Shown here one piece after another: positions 1 through 9,068 of a DNA stretch of 31,080 bases. How positions within the stretch are numbered: position 1 is the first letter of the stretch; every line of letters begins with the position of its first letter. The DNA lies in NCBI GenBank assembly GCA_003427395.1, contig BFEA01000078.1:488104-519183 (forward strand). Reading direction: 5' to 3'. Both the position numbers and the translations under genes were made by a program. Source of the stretch: Chara braunii (Eukaryota; Streptophyta; Charophyceae; Charales; Characeae). The notes under the pieces are model-generated. The model did no database searches, had not been told where the DNA came from, and worked only from the letters and a program-made list of their open reading frames with translations.

Positions 1-66
1 GGGAGTGGTTGGGGGAAATCATGGGAGTAGTGGGGTGAAGTCAGAGAGTGGTTGGGGGAAATCAGG
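1..66. repeat. Short direct repeat at the left edge
   Basis: The motif GAGTGGTTGGGGGAAATCA occurs at about 4-22 and again at about 47-65, separated by related GGGAGTAGTGGGG text, so this is a degenerate purine-rich tandem repeat with a period near 43 bp. It may extend left of the window. No coding potential is apparent. Confidence 0.6.
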
Positions 67-456
67 GGAGCAGCGGGGGGGAAGGTCGTGACTACAACAA
101 CTGCAACATGGTGGTCATAAGCGCAACAACAAGGCCCGTAACTTCAACTCCCAGGCACGGCGAGTCGCAGCTCGACCACCGAGCGGTAGTTCGAACATGG
201 CATGCCCGGTGACGAGGAACACGAGGATTAGCCGCTCGTTGATTTTGGTGACAACGATCCCAGTGTGCAACATGACAACAAGAGTTAGCTACTCCTTGTT
301 GCGCGCAGGCTCGTTCTCCACCATCTCCTCCACTTTATGTATCTGGCGCAGAGTCTCGCCAAATTCACTCCGCCCTCTTTCCCGTTTCGTAACCCACCTT
401 GTTTCCGACTCGCTCCGTCGTCCCATTCGTTCCCTCCTCGCTATACTGCACGCTAA

Positions 457-960
457 GGGCCTCGCCACACCACTCTTGAGAAAGAGCTTTCAAGAGTTGT
501 GGTGCCGTCACACCGCCTCTTGAGAGGTTGGATCGGAAAAAAACTTTGAGCGCTGTCAGAACGCGGGTTCAAGGGTCGCATTTAAGGAACCCGAAATCCC
601 CGCCTGCAACACTCAATATGTCAAGCGTCTCCGGCCCGGTGGTAGATGGACGCTTGATTCTCCAGAGCTGTCAGGTCTTCAATTCTGACAGCGGTCAGTG
701 ATTTCGGCCTCCACTTTCAAGAGTCGACTCTTGTGATTTCGACCACCGGGTCCGTCCCAGGTCGCCGGTTAGCAATTCTCAAGAGTCGGCCTCCTCGCCA
801 CACACAACTCTTGAATGTCCTCTGGCGGCCGGGGCTTTTTCTCAAGAGTCCGTTTGTCAATAGGTCTGTATGGCGAAGAGTCCGAAACTCTTGAAACTCT
901 TGAGAAAATTTGACAACTCTTAAGACATTTCTCGTTTTCAAGAGTGGTGTGGCGAGGCCC
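457..960. mobile_element. PIF/Harbinger-like MITE (504 bp) with 23-bp terminal inverted repeats
   Basis: The ends are perfect 23-bp inverted repeats: the left end (457-479) starts GGGCCTCGCCACACC and finishes CTCTTGA, and the right end (938-960) is its exact reverse complement. The element is flanked on both sides by TAA (454-456 and 961-963). A 3-bp TWA target duplication and GG-initial inverted repeats are the signature of the PIF/Harbinger superfamily, and MITEs of that group are called Tourist-like. There is no transposase inside, so it would be non-autonomous. The interior carries ten exact copies of the heptamer CTCTTGA or its complement (473, 490, 517, 717, 779, 808, 842, 888, 897, 938), denser towards the ends, which could be subterminal transposase-binding motifs (inference). 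Short reading frames across it are chance products of the repeats. Confidence 0.85.
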
Positions 961-963
961 TAA

Positions 964-2105
964 CCCAGACACCACAAAGCGTCTAAACTGATACGGACAA
1001 CAGGCCGGTGGTCATGGAAGTCAAAATCCTTTGTGCAGTGTGTAACAACTTACCTAACCAACCCCTCTCCGACGCTCAGACTTGTTGGGGAGTTTGCAAC
1101 GTGGTCCCAGGTAGAGTGGGCCCCGGTGCAGATCTTGGTGGTAGTAGCATACATCCAAATGAGAACTTTGAAAATTGAAGTGGAGAAGGGCCCTAAAGGA
1201 AACGGCCGCGGGGGCAGTTCAAGCCGCACACCTAGTATAACTGAGGCCTCGCACTGGTATCCCTTGGCCCTCTGTGTCCTCGCACTGGTACCTCCTGGCC
1301 CTCTGTGCCCTTGCAAAGTTCACCATCTTACGGGTCCCAACGGGGATACTCACAATCAACCTCTCACAACAGATTCTGGCTGGAGGTTTTAGTAGCTCCG
1401 CGCTGCAATGTCGGCCAAAATAACCCAAGCCGACAGGCACCCCACGTCCAACAAGGCGGACGACAACGTTTGGATATCATCATTGTGCTGGTCAGCCCCG
1501 ACAATCCATAATGATTTTATTTCCTTCATATGAAGGTGTCCTTATCCAAACCTAAGTCTATATTCCATAAGTTTAGCAGTGTACCAACTGGCAGTGCCCT
1601 AAACCCGTTGGTTCTACAGCGGGTCTCGGGCTGATTACCAACCACAATGGGGGTAGAAATAAAATTAAAAACAATGACAATAAACAACAAGAAATAAAAC
1701 TAGAATGGGAAAGCAAAAAGATAAGCGGAAGAGGGGTTGTTGTCGCTTGCCTTCGGCGCCACGCACCCCTTAGGCCTCGGAGGGCCACAACTCACCGTCG
1801 ACACTCCACGCCCGCCAGGCTCCCGCATCTACAGCGAGGAGGCGTGTTCCGTGTTTTCGCTTCACCATTCACTTCATTCACCATACGAAACCCTCATCGT
1901 CGCCAAGGTCGACCACCGTACGTACACACATGTCACGGTCAACCCCCCCCCACCCCCCCACCCCCGAACGACCCTATTAGCAAAAAAAAAAAAATTGTAT
2001 GAGGCCTCGCTTGGACTTGTACTCACGTACAAGTCCATGAATGAGTCTGCGTAAGAAAACTTGTCGTATGTTGTACGAAAAAGCCCAGTATGTTTGCATT
2101 CGGTA
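964..2105. other. Non-coding stretch; 31-bp duplication and C-rich tract inside
   Basis: No gene is supported. The stretch contains a 31-bp tandem duplication (1,248-1,309), a C-rich run near 1,946-1,967 and an A run near 1,981-1,995. Open frames here are short and overlap on both strands, as expected by chance. Around 1,575-1,583 the - strand reads CAGTTGGTACAC, loosely like a tRNA A-box, but no tRNA fold follows. Confidence 0.5.
1248..1309. repeat. 31-bp tandem duplication
   Basis: Two adjacent 31-bp units, 1,248-1,278 and 1,279-1,309, both begin CTCGCACTGGTA and share GGCCCTCTGTG. They differ at only a few positions, which suggests a recent local duplication. No function can be assigned. 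Confidence 0.8.
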
Positions 2106-2109
2106 GCAG

Positions 2110-2111
<2 letters not shown>

Positions 2112-2184
<73 letters not shown>
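2112..2184. repeat. Compound (CT)n(GT)n microsatellite
   Basis: About 29 bases of CT repeat (2,112-2,140) run directly into 22 uninterrupted GT units (2,141-2,184). It is a long, pure compound microsatellite of the kind common in plant and other eukaryotic nuclear genomes. Apparent poly-Ser-Leu or poly-Val-Cys frames across it are artefacts. Confidence 0.97.
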
Positions 2185-2186
<2 letters not shown>

Positions 2187-2377
2187 AAACCTTGTGAATT
2201 AACACTCTGCTCTATGTTTCAAAAGTTAGTGAGCGTACCAATTGAGAAAGTGTCATTATTATTTGATTTTATTCTTTACTCTAAACCTATTTTTTTGGGG
2301 GGGGAAGTATACGACAGTCATAAAAAACGTTTGTAAATACATTGCAAACATGGGCTCGACACTTCAGTAAGGGTCTA

Positions 2378-2399
2378 AGTTTCACATGCAGTTGCAGTT
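2378..2399 (+). repeat. 22-bp motif shared with 19,203-19,224
   Basis: AGTTTCACATGCAGTTGCAG plus TT occurs here on + and, identically, on the - strand at 19,203-19,224. Similarity extends a few bases either side (CTAAG/CTTAG on the left, TAGG/AGG on the right). Two copies of a 22-mer 17 kb apart suggest a fragment of a dispersed repeat. Its identity is unknown. Confidence 0.65.
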
Positions 2400-2435
2400 T
2401 AGGTTGACACTTTAGTTACCTTTGGCATTCTTAAT

Positions 2436-2453
2436 ACACACACACACACACAC
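2436..2453. repeat. (AC)9 microsatellite
   Basis: Nine uninterrupted AC units, about 250 bp right of the compound CT/GT microsatellite. Confidence 0.95.
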
Positions 2454-2867
2454 GTATCTCATTTATTATGTGGGGCGTCAATCCGGTTGCTTATCACCGA
2501 CGAACAAGTACAGAAACAAGATGCGGAAAGACAAGCACCCGACAATACACTAAGATTTCGGGAGGTATCATCCCGAGCATGCACCATGAAATGCATGCGT
2601 TGGATCGGGGCGGATGATGAACTCAGAACCTTGCCCCTTTTGGGGGGCGATGAGGGCACATCACACCCAGTCGCGACACCTAACCTAAGAGGGATAGGGG
2701 ATTCGATAGATCACCCCTGTAATCCCATTCCCTTCACCTCCCCCTCCCCTCCCCCCATTTCCTAATGGTTTGTTCTCTTGATATTACTGTTAGTATTCCA
2801 CGTTCGATAGTCTAATGTTTCGCTTGATGTGAGGAGTTCAGTCGTAGTTGCGGCTTGATATGTCGGG

Positions 2868-2970
2868 ATAGAGTTGTAACCAGACTGTTTACTAAAACTC
2901 AGAACCATGATAGAATTGTCAACCCTAACTTTCAAACCATGATTAAACTGTAAACCGTAACTTCGACTGC
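2868..2970. repeat. Degenerate tandem repeat, period about 34 bp
   Basis: Successive units carry AACCATGATAGAATTGTCAA (about 2,904) and AACCATGATTAAACTGTAAA (about 2,937), preceded by a weaker unit containing TAACCAGACTGTTTACTAAA (about 2,877). Each also ends in a similar CCNTAACTT segment. The array is short and diverged. Confidence 0.5.
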
Positions 2971-4471
2971 ATTTGAAACTTCCGACCTGATTGGACTGAG
3001 AAACCATGTTCCAAATTCATTTTGATACCTTTATTTGCCCTTCTAGGAGGCATGCTTATATTTTCTATTTCATTATCATTCCCCCTCCCACTAGTGGGGG
3101 TTTATACTTTGTTTCCAGTACCCACAATATTTTTGTCGCCACGTCTCAGCATTATAAGGTAGGATTGTTACCATATTGAAAAAAAATGCATGGATGAGAA
3201 AACTACAGCTAGTTGGGCTTAGTTCCCTGACCCATACATTACATGGGGGTAAATAGTCAGGAATGACTCTACCGTGACAATATTGTAAGAGAATATGACG
3301 AGATATAAAAAAATGACAAAATGGAAGGTATGTAATTCCATTTGTTGGAAGGAATCACATTGGCCCGTATTTTGTTGTTAGGTGCCCTACTCGCCCACGA
3401 CAATAAAAAAAAATAAAAATGGTGCGGTGGAAAAATGACCGTACTTCTTTTTACCATTACGGTTGTCTTTGATGCCCTAAGGGACCTAAGGCCATATTCA
3501 CATAAGTACTTCTAAATTGCATTTGAGTGCAATATTGTCCCGACGTAGATGTATATCATAATGGCAATACATCTCTTCCAAAGATATACTAAGGAAAGTT
3601 AAGCCGTCTTTAAAAGTATGAGTGAAGTTAACTTATTGGGAATAAAAACTCAACGGTAAGTAACAACGACACTAGGGACGAACTCACGTGAATACAGAAT
3701 ACGACAAGCGATGAGTCTGAGTTTCATCTACAGTACATACGAAAAAGAAGGAAACTCACACACAAGGCTACGTATAATAATACAAAGAGCAACTCCACTC
3801 ATCCTGCCTTGCGATGAAGGAACGACATTCCAAGGAACCGGCATTCCGAAAAAATAAGGGTAACTTTCCAGGACAGGAGTTACCTAGAAAGGAACGAATG
3901 ACATCCCAACATCATTCGTGGTTTCACTATCTCGCTCATGAGATAAGTTACAACACGTCAAAGAGGTGGTCAAACTATTTGACATAACAAGGTTAAAAAA
4001 ATTGAAAGCTCGATCACCGCTTCGATAGGTCGCAAAGGTAGTCTATATTTCTCACTTGCGAAGTGTCAACACATGTAATTCAATGACATGCAAAATTTTG
4101 TATTGATTCTGAAGAAGTTGGCGAGAAACATCATATTATTTTCACATATAAGCTAATGTAACACCTTAGTACATCCATTTATATTAATAATGTTTCACCA
4201 GTGTTTATTCAACGTTATCGATACTGGAAAAGTAGTATTCATACAGCGATATCAATATTGGCTAATTATTCCCGTGCGAAAGAAACATTCCCAAGAGAAA
4301 TGAAAGTTGAAAAAACATTTCATTAAAAAAAAAATCCGCATACTTATAAATTATTATTCGATTTCTCGTCAGATTCTAAAATTTTTAGTTTTATTTGATA
4401 GGTTCTCGTCTAAATATGAGTTTTCTTTTCCAACAACATCTATTTGTTCAAGATGGAATGAAAATTTGGAC

Positions 4472-4604
4472 GAGTTTATGAAATATTTTAATTACACTTT
4501 CATTCTACTATAACAAATGTCTTCTAATTTAGATTGGATTAACTTATTTATGACTAAAAATCCTTACTCAGAATGATATTCCAATTAAAATATTTCATAA
4601 ACTC
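4472..4604. repeat. Fold-back: 22-bp perfect inverted repeat in AT-rich DNA
   Basis: GAGTTTATGAAATATTTTAA plus TT at 4,472-4,493 is repeated exactly in inverted orientation at 4,583-4,604, with an 89-bp spacer. Similarity beyond the perfect core includes CATTC/GAATG flanks. No target duplication was found, so a transposon assignment is not supported. Confidence 0.75.
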
Positions 4605-5109
4605 ATTAAGAATTTATTACATCTCTAACATGCAGTTCGAATAAGAAGGGATACTCCATTATTGGAAGGAAATTTTTCAAGTAAGCAAAAAAAAAAAAAA
4701 TAAGAATGACATTTTTTAATGTGGAAAGAAATTTTAAAATTTAGTATATAATTTTACTATAGAATGATTATTTAATTCAAGAAAACTTTTCTGTTGTACC
4801 AATGTTCATATGATATTTGTTGTTCGAATTTAACACTAACTTGACCTGGAAATCAATACAATTTTTTTTTTCCAGTTGCTACAATGCGATATGAACAAGA
4901 AAGACACACAAAAAAACCCTTATTTTACACGGTTGGGAAAGGGGTGCCAGTTACGACAGAATATAGCAACAATATCTTAATACACGGCCGTCACTTCCTA
5001 ACCATATCGTAACAAGTGTAATTTGTGTGAAATGGTATTAAGGAAAATATATGAAAAGATAAATAGATACATAGATAGATAGGTACATGATGTCACTTGT
5101 TTAAATTTG

Positions 5110-5585
5110 CATATGCATGAACTCCTCGCTAAAAACATTGACGGGGAAGTTGTACCCACACAGTCCCAAATACGACTGTTTATTGATATGAGCCCTCGTA
5201 CTTGCATGGGAGGACGCCGAAACATAGTGTGGATATGCGATACAACCCACCGCGCAACTTAAGCGACATGAGTGAAAGGATGACACAACAGTTCGTGAGA
5301 GTGAAATAACGCCACAACAACATACTCGTGTGTGAGATCCGTCTGCAGTATTGGATATAAACGCACACATACGACCACTTACTGCTTGCAACGTACGTAC
5401 ATGCATGTTATGAAATTGCGCACACATTGTGGACATGCGCCACAACAACATGTGCAACTCATCTGACACAAGCAAAAGATTAAGACAACAATTAGTCGGG
5501 GTCAAATAACACCACAAAAACAGACAATTGTAGAAGACCGACCTGCAGTATTGAACCGAAATGCACACACACATACAAGACAATT
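5110..5585. repeat. About 200-bp tandem repeat, roughly 2.4 copies
   Basis: Landmarks recur at a spacing of 200-201 bp: GTGGATATGC at 5,229 against GTGGACATGC at 5,429, and CAGTATTGGATATAAACGCA at 5,345 against CAGTATTGAACCGAAATGCA at 5,546. The shared AATAACGCCACAA/AATAACACCACAA segment is spaced the same way. A third, partial copy lies to the left (about 5,110-5,180). The longest open frame across the array on the - strand owes its length to the repetition. Confidence 0.75.
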
Positions 5586-5672
5586 AATTATGTGTAAAAA
5601 TACGGGTTAACAACCATGTTGAAAACTTCTTGGAAAAAAGTTGAAGGTCTGTATGAATCCACGTTGGACTCA

Positions 5673-5732
5673 TTGAGAAGAACTTTAATATGTTGAGAAG
5701 AAGTTGAATATGTTGAGAAGAAGTTGAACACA
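5673..5732. repeat. Three tandem 20-bp units
   Basis: Three adjacent units start at 5,673, 5,693 and 5,713, each beginning TTGAGAAGAA; the first two end in AATATG. They sit just left of a pyrimidine-rich region and next to the 200-bp array. Confidence 0.9.
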
Positions 5733-5767
5733 ACTGAAGACCCACTTTCAACAGTTGGTCGTAGCCC

Positions 5768-6394
5768 TTGAGGGCTGAAAAAGTTGGAAATGAAAATGAA
5801 AATTTGTTGAAATCCGGCGATAACTTTTTTGTTGAAGCATTAGAACGAGTCCGTGATATTAATATGATTTTCCCACTAGTTCTCGACGACGACGAATCCG
5901 AAGGGAGCAAGCTATCTGATTTATCGGACAATAATCATAAGCTCCACCTAAGTCGTTCTCCTCATTTCCCTTTTTCTCTTCTCCTTCTTATTCTTCTTCT
6001 CTATCGTCCACTTCTTCTGAAAAAACGTAATATTTTCCTTAGGCTCCCATATGATGTTTCTATATTGTTCCTTTACCATCCTGATCCGCGTTCCCTACTC
6101 TTCTCCCCATTTGGATCCCGTAGTTCTCGCAAGACCTTCTTCTCCCTCCACCTAATCTCCCTCTCCTTCTCTAGAAGAAGTTCCTCCCACTCATGCTTTC
6201 GCCCCTTTGCAATGCAGGAAAACACTCACATATCTCCTTTCTTCCACTCACATATCTCCTTTCTCCCTCCCAAAACGAGACGACTATGGTCGGCCCTGTT
6301 AGTCTCCATGGAGCATCATTTAGTAAGCTACGATAATCCCACACACCACGCAGGTGAAAGTAAAGTTCCCCGCCACTGCTGCCTGTGTTTCTAA
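5768..6394 (+). CDS. Doubtful open frame, 208 codons
   Basis: This is the longest + frame left of 24 kb, but it opens on TTG and its first ATG comes well inside. The N-terminal third is acidic and mixed (LERVRDINMIFPLVLDDD, then a Ser/Glu-rich stretch). From about residue 65 it becomes Ser/Leu/Phe-rich because it crosses a long CT-rich tract (about 5,960-6,200). That tract also contains a 20-bp direct duplication (CACTCACATATCTCCTTTCT at 6,223 and 6,245). No domain is recognised. It is most likely chance openness in pyrimidine-rich DNA; a real exon limited to the first 60 residues cannot be excluded. Confidence 0.15.
   Translation: MRAEKVGNENENLLKSGDNFFVEALERVRDINMIFPLVLDDDESEGSKLSDLSDNNHKLHLSRSPHFPFSLLLLILLLYRPLLLKKRNIFLRLPYDVSILFLYHPDPRSLLFSPFGSRSSRKTFFSLHLISLSFSRRSSSHSCFRPFAMQENTHISPFFHSHISFLPPKTRRLWSALLVSMEHHLVSYDNPTHHAGESKVPRHCCLCF
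6223..6264. repeat. 20-bp direct duplication
   Basis: CACTCACATATCTCCTTTCT occurs at 6,223-6,242 and exactly again at 6,245-6,264, separated by two bases. Confidence 0.9.
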
Positions 6395-6474
6395 GAGATC
6401 TCACACTTTATGAGCGTCTTGTGGTAGCTTGTCCGCTTGATTCGCTCGTGTTTCGCCAATTTCCTCCTCTTGTT

Positions 6475-7266
6475 CCCCTCTATTTTTTATCCGAGTTCAG
6501 TTTCACTATGCGGTATATCAAGGGTGAAACGTACCATGTCGTTCTGCCTTGTTCTGACGTCCTGATCACAATTAGGAACCCATTCGTCTTGCTGCCATCT
6601 CGGCCACCACCGTTGATCAATCAGTGATCGACGCATATCACACTCAGTACCACCACTGTCCGGATTAGTGCGACATACACGCGACATTGTGGGATGGCAA
6701 TCGGTGAGAACAATCTCGTATACAAGTATGGTAGATTTTGTCAGTTAGAATTATGTATCTCAGTTCCCTCCACTCGAGAACTCTGTGTCCAGGCCGTAGC
6801 CGAGTTCTATGACCAAGCAACTGCTGGTCATATGGGCTCCCACAAGAAATTGACCCGTGTTTGCCACCTATTCGTCTGACCCAAGAGCAAGGAATTCTTT
6901 AGAAGCTACGTCTAGGAGTGTCCTACTTGTGAGGAGGTAAAAAGTGTGAATCAACTTTTTTTATGGTTTACTCCAGCCTTTACCAATACATGAAGGTCGT
7001 TGGTAGTCCATCTCGATGGATTTTTTTTTTCCCTCCGCCCTCCCACCGAGCGCGATCATGATGCTATCTTGGTCATTGTCGATCGCTTCACGAAACATTC
7101 AAGTTTTATTTTGTTCCACTATCGCATTTGCGCTCGTGAGCTCTCCGATATGGTCTTCAACCGAGTCGATGAGAGATCACAGTTAACCTCAGAGTCCCAA
7201 CATTGTATTTGTGATAAAAGTATCATTCCTGCAAAGGTTGCAGATAATGTCCTTAGTGCTAGGTAG
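6475..7266 (+). pseudogene. Ty3/gypsy pol relic: RNase H end and integrase start
   Basis: At 6,481-6,552 the frame reads LSEFSFTMRYIKGETYHVV, the C-terminal end of a Ty3-type RNase H domain. A second frame from 6,694 to 7,266 carries the integrase zinc-binding HHCC region: GHMGSHKKL (two His) and, at about 6,916-6,936, ECPTCEE (two Cys). It then enters the catalytic core with the first-Asp region LDGF and ILVIVDRFTKHSSF (about 7,060-7,110). In-frame stops interrupt it near 6,880, 6,913 and 6,990. Family similarity ends abruptly after CARELSDMVFNRV (about 7,155), before the second catalytic Asp, so the integrase is truncated. This is an old, non-functional copy. A related reverse-transcriptase piece lies just to the right in the opposite orientation. 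Confidence 0.8.
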
Positions 7267-7499
7267 CATAACGTATTGCAAAACCTCACATTAATCGGAA
7301 GTGTAGTTTATCTTGACAGGCAACACCTAACGAGAGTAGAAAGTGAATAGGCAATCCCCAACACGAGCCTCGACAGTCTTATCCTGCACGATTGTCGCAA
7401 AGTAAGCGACAAGAGGATTATTAGTAAAGGAAAGTGGTGGAAGGATATGCGTCAGTCGACAAGCAGTGTCAAGAGAACGGGGGGGGGGGGGAAGTGAGG

Positions 7500-8340
7500 A
7501 ACATGGGGTTAAAGGGACTCATGAGGAGTCGGAAACACCTTAGAAAGTACAACTCTTGCAAAATTTGAGGGTCGATCGAAATCGCGAAGACGAAGAACTG
7601 TCACAAAAGTCACCGCCTTCTTGAGAGCGGGAAAAATATGCTTTTGTAGAGACGTTTTCAAAACCATGGCGAGTTCTTTCGGAGGAGGGTGGAGGTAAGG
7701 ATGTAAGAGTAGCTGGCGTATCTTCACATAAAGTTACTGTAGTAATTCGTAATTCCGAGAAAACAATAAAGCTGTTTGGCGAGTGTCGGGACGGGCCAAG
7801 CCGTAATAGCAGTGATCTTTACGTTATCCATGTGGACACCCTAGTGAGACACATGGTATCCTAACAAGTTTACTTTGCACTGAACAAAGCGGCACTTACT
7901 AAGTTTGGCATAGAAGTCATGCTTTCGTAAGCGTTATATGACGTCACAGAGGTGTCTGAGATGATATTCTAAGGTACGATTGTAGGGCAAGATGTCCTAC
8001 AGTTACACGATAACATACTCTTCAAGGATGTCCCTTCAGATATTATCCACTGTCATCTAGGGGGTGCTAGGTGAATTGGCGAGGCCAAATCGCACCACTG
8101 TGAACTCATTGTAGTCGAAGTGGGAGTGAAAGACTGTCTTCGGCTGGCCGTGTGTGGCAACGTGGATCTGGTGGTAACAGTTACGAAGATCGAACTTCGT
8201 GAAGAAGTTGTTGCAATCATGTTTCTTGTCGATGGTTGAATTGCGATCTTCTTCTTTGGATTTGGAGTCATCGGGACCTCCAAACATCATTAGCGGGCGT
8301 AGGGCAATGACTCTGATTGGTTGGGGTTTTCAACGATAAT
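7500..8340 (-). pseudogene. Ty3/gypsy pol relic: reverse transcriptase
   Basis: Reading leftward from 8,230, the frame gives FTKFDLRNCYHQIHVATHGQ and then VVRFGLANSP, the palm motifs with the first catalytic Asp of Ty3-type reverse transcriptases. The YxDD region follows at about 7,990-8,015, where the Tyr and the first Asp codon positions are stop codons (TAA and TAG). Further on come HLRHL, RKHDFYAKLSKCRF and LGYHVS, the connection region. A frameshift near 7,790 leads to FLGITNYY and LRKNSPW. Another fragment (ALKKAVTF to FDRP, about 7,570-7,640) marks the RNase H border. Many stops and transversions make this a very old copy. Upstream of the first motif, at 8,231-8,290, the expected short linker is replaced by FGGPDDSKSKEEDRN-type sequence that is duplicated at 8,708-8,780. 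Confidence 0.8.
8212..8290 (-). repeat. About 75-bp repeat, copy 1 (partner at 8,708-8,780)
   Basis: On the - strand this copy and that at 8,708-8,780 share GGAGGTCC, GATGACTCCAAATCCAA, GAAGATCGCAAT and GACAAGAA/ATCATGAT-like text. The differences keep the frame FGGPDDSKS..EDRN..(I/V)DK.HD. Copy 1 runs straight into the decayed reverse transcriptase; copy 2 does not. Confidence 0.75.
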
Positions 8341-9068
8341 TCAACACTCTAGTCTGCAATTTAGGATAAGGATATCACCTTGGTTCCTGGATGGGGCCCA
8401 AGAGTGGGGCCATCTCCAATGGGACTGTCCCTCGATGAGTACGTTTTGTTGTATATGGATAATAACCAAGAATACTCATCATGCTTTGTTTCTCCATCTC
8501 TTCGCTTGCCATACACGCTGAGGTGAGTGGCACGTTCCTGCATGGTGGGCGATAAAATGTGAGTATTGGACTCGGAGGTTTTTCCCTGTTTCGCACAAGG
8601 AAACATTTTTTCTTCAGGGTTCCCACCCATCCCATATTCCCTCGGTAAACGGGCCCTGGGGCAAGGGAAATTGTTCTATGAAAATCTCTGAGTCGGCATA
8701 GATTTGCCATCATGATTCTTGTCGACCATTGGATTGCGATCTTCATTGGATTTGGAGTCATCAGGACCTCCGAACATCGATATTCACCACACAAATAGAA
8801 CTTAGTGACTAGTGGACAGAGGCCCGTCCAGGCTGAGACCTTCAACCTCTGGGGCCGCGACTTTTCCTTGGGGCGACCAAGAATACTTGTCGTTGTAAAG
8901 TGGGGTCCAGGACGTTAAGTCTTTCTGACCTTCAATCATACAAATAGATGGTAAGAAAAACCGAGTTTGTCTCATTGAATATTTGAACCCACCACCAAGG
9001 TTTGCACTCGAGTCGACTACACCTACCTTCTTTCCCTTAATACAATGTATGGTGATTAATCCTCCTTG
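8341..9068. other. Unassigned stretch containing repeat copy 2
   Basis: The only recognisable content is the second copy of the 75-bp repeat (8,708-8,780). A 156-codon open frame on - (8,375-8,845) crosses it but shows no domain, and its frame does not match the conserved FGGPDDSKS frame throughout. I see no gene. Confidence 0.4.

Larger units (their letters stand above)
2454..5110. other. AT-rich non-coding stretch
   Basis: No convincing gene is present; open frames are under about 95 codons and have no recognisable domain. Composition becomes strongly AT-rich from about 3,300 and especially 4,070-4,900, with several A runs. Two structures stand out, a roughly 34-bp degenerate tandem repeat near 2,868-2,970 and a fold-back at 4,472-4,604. 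Confidence 0.5.

Noticed and set aside
2023-2336. Frames rich in Thr-His or Ser-Leu/Val-Cys
   Set aside because: They are translations of the CT/GT microsatellite.
4472-4604. MITE call for the AT-rich fold-back
   Set aside because: The inverted repeat is internal, with no flanking target duplication that I could define.
5101-5583. 160-codon Cys-rich - strand frame
   Set aside because: Its length and Cys pattern come from the 200-bp tandem repeat; no domain or signal is convincing.
8375-8845. 156-codon - strand frame near the decayed reverse transcriptase
   Set aside because: It has no RT motif, and the conserved peptide of the duplicated segment lies in another frame for part of its length.
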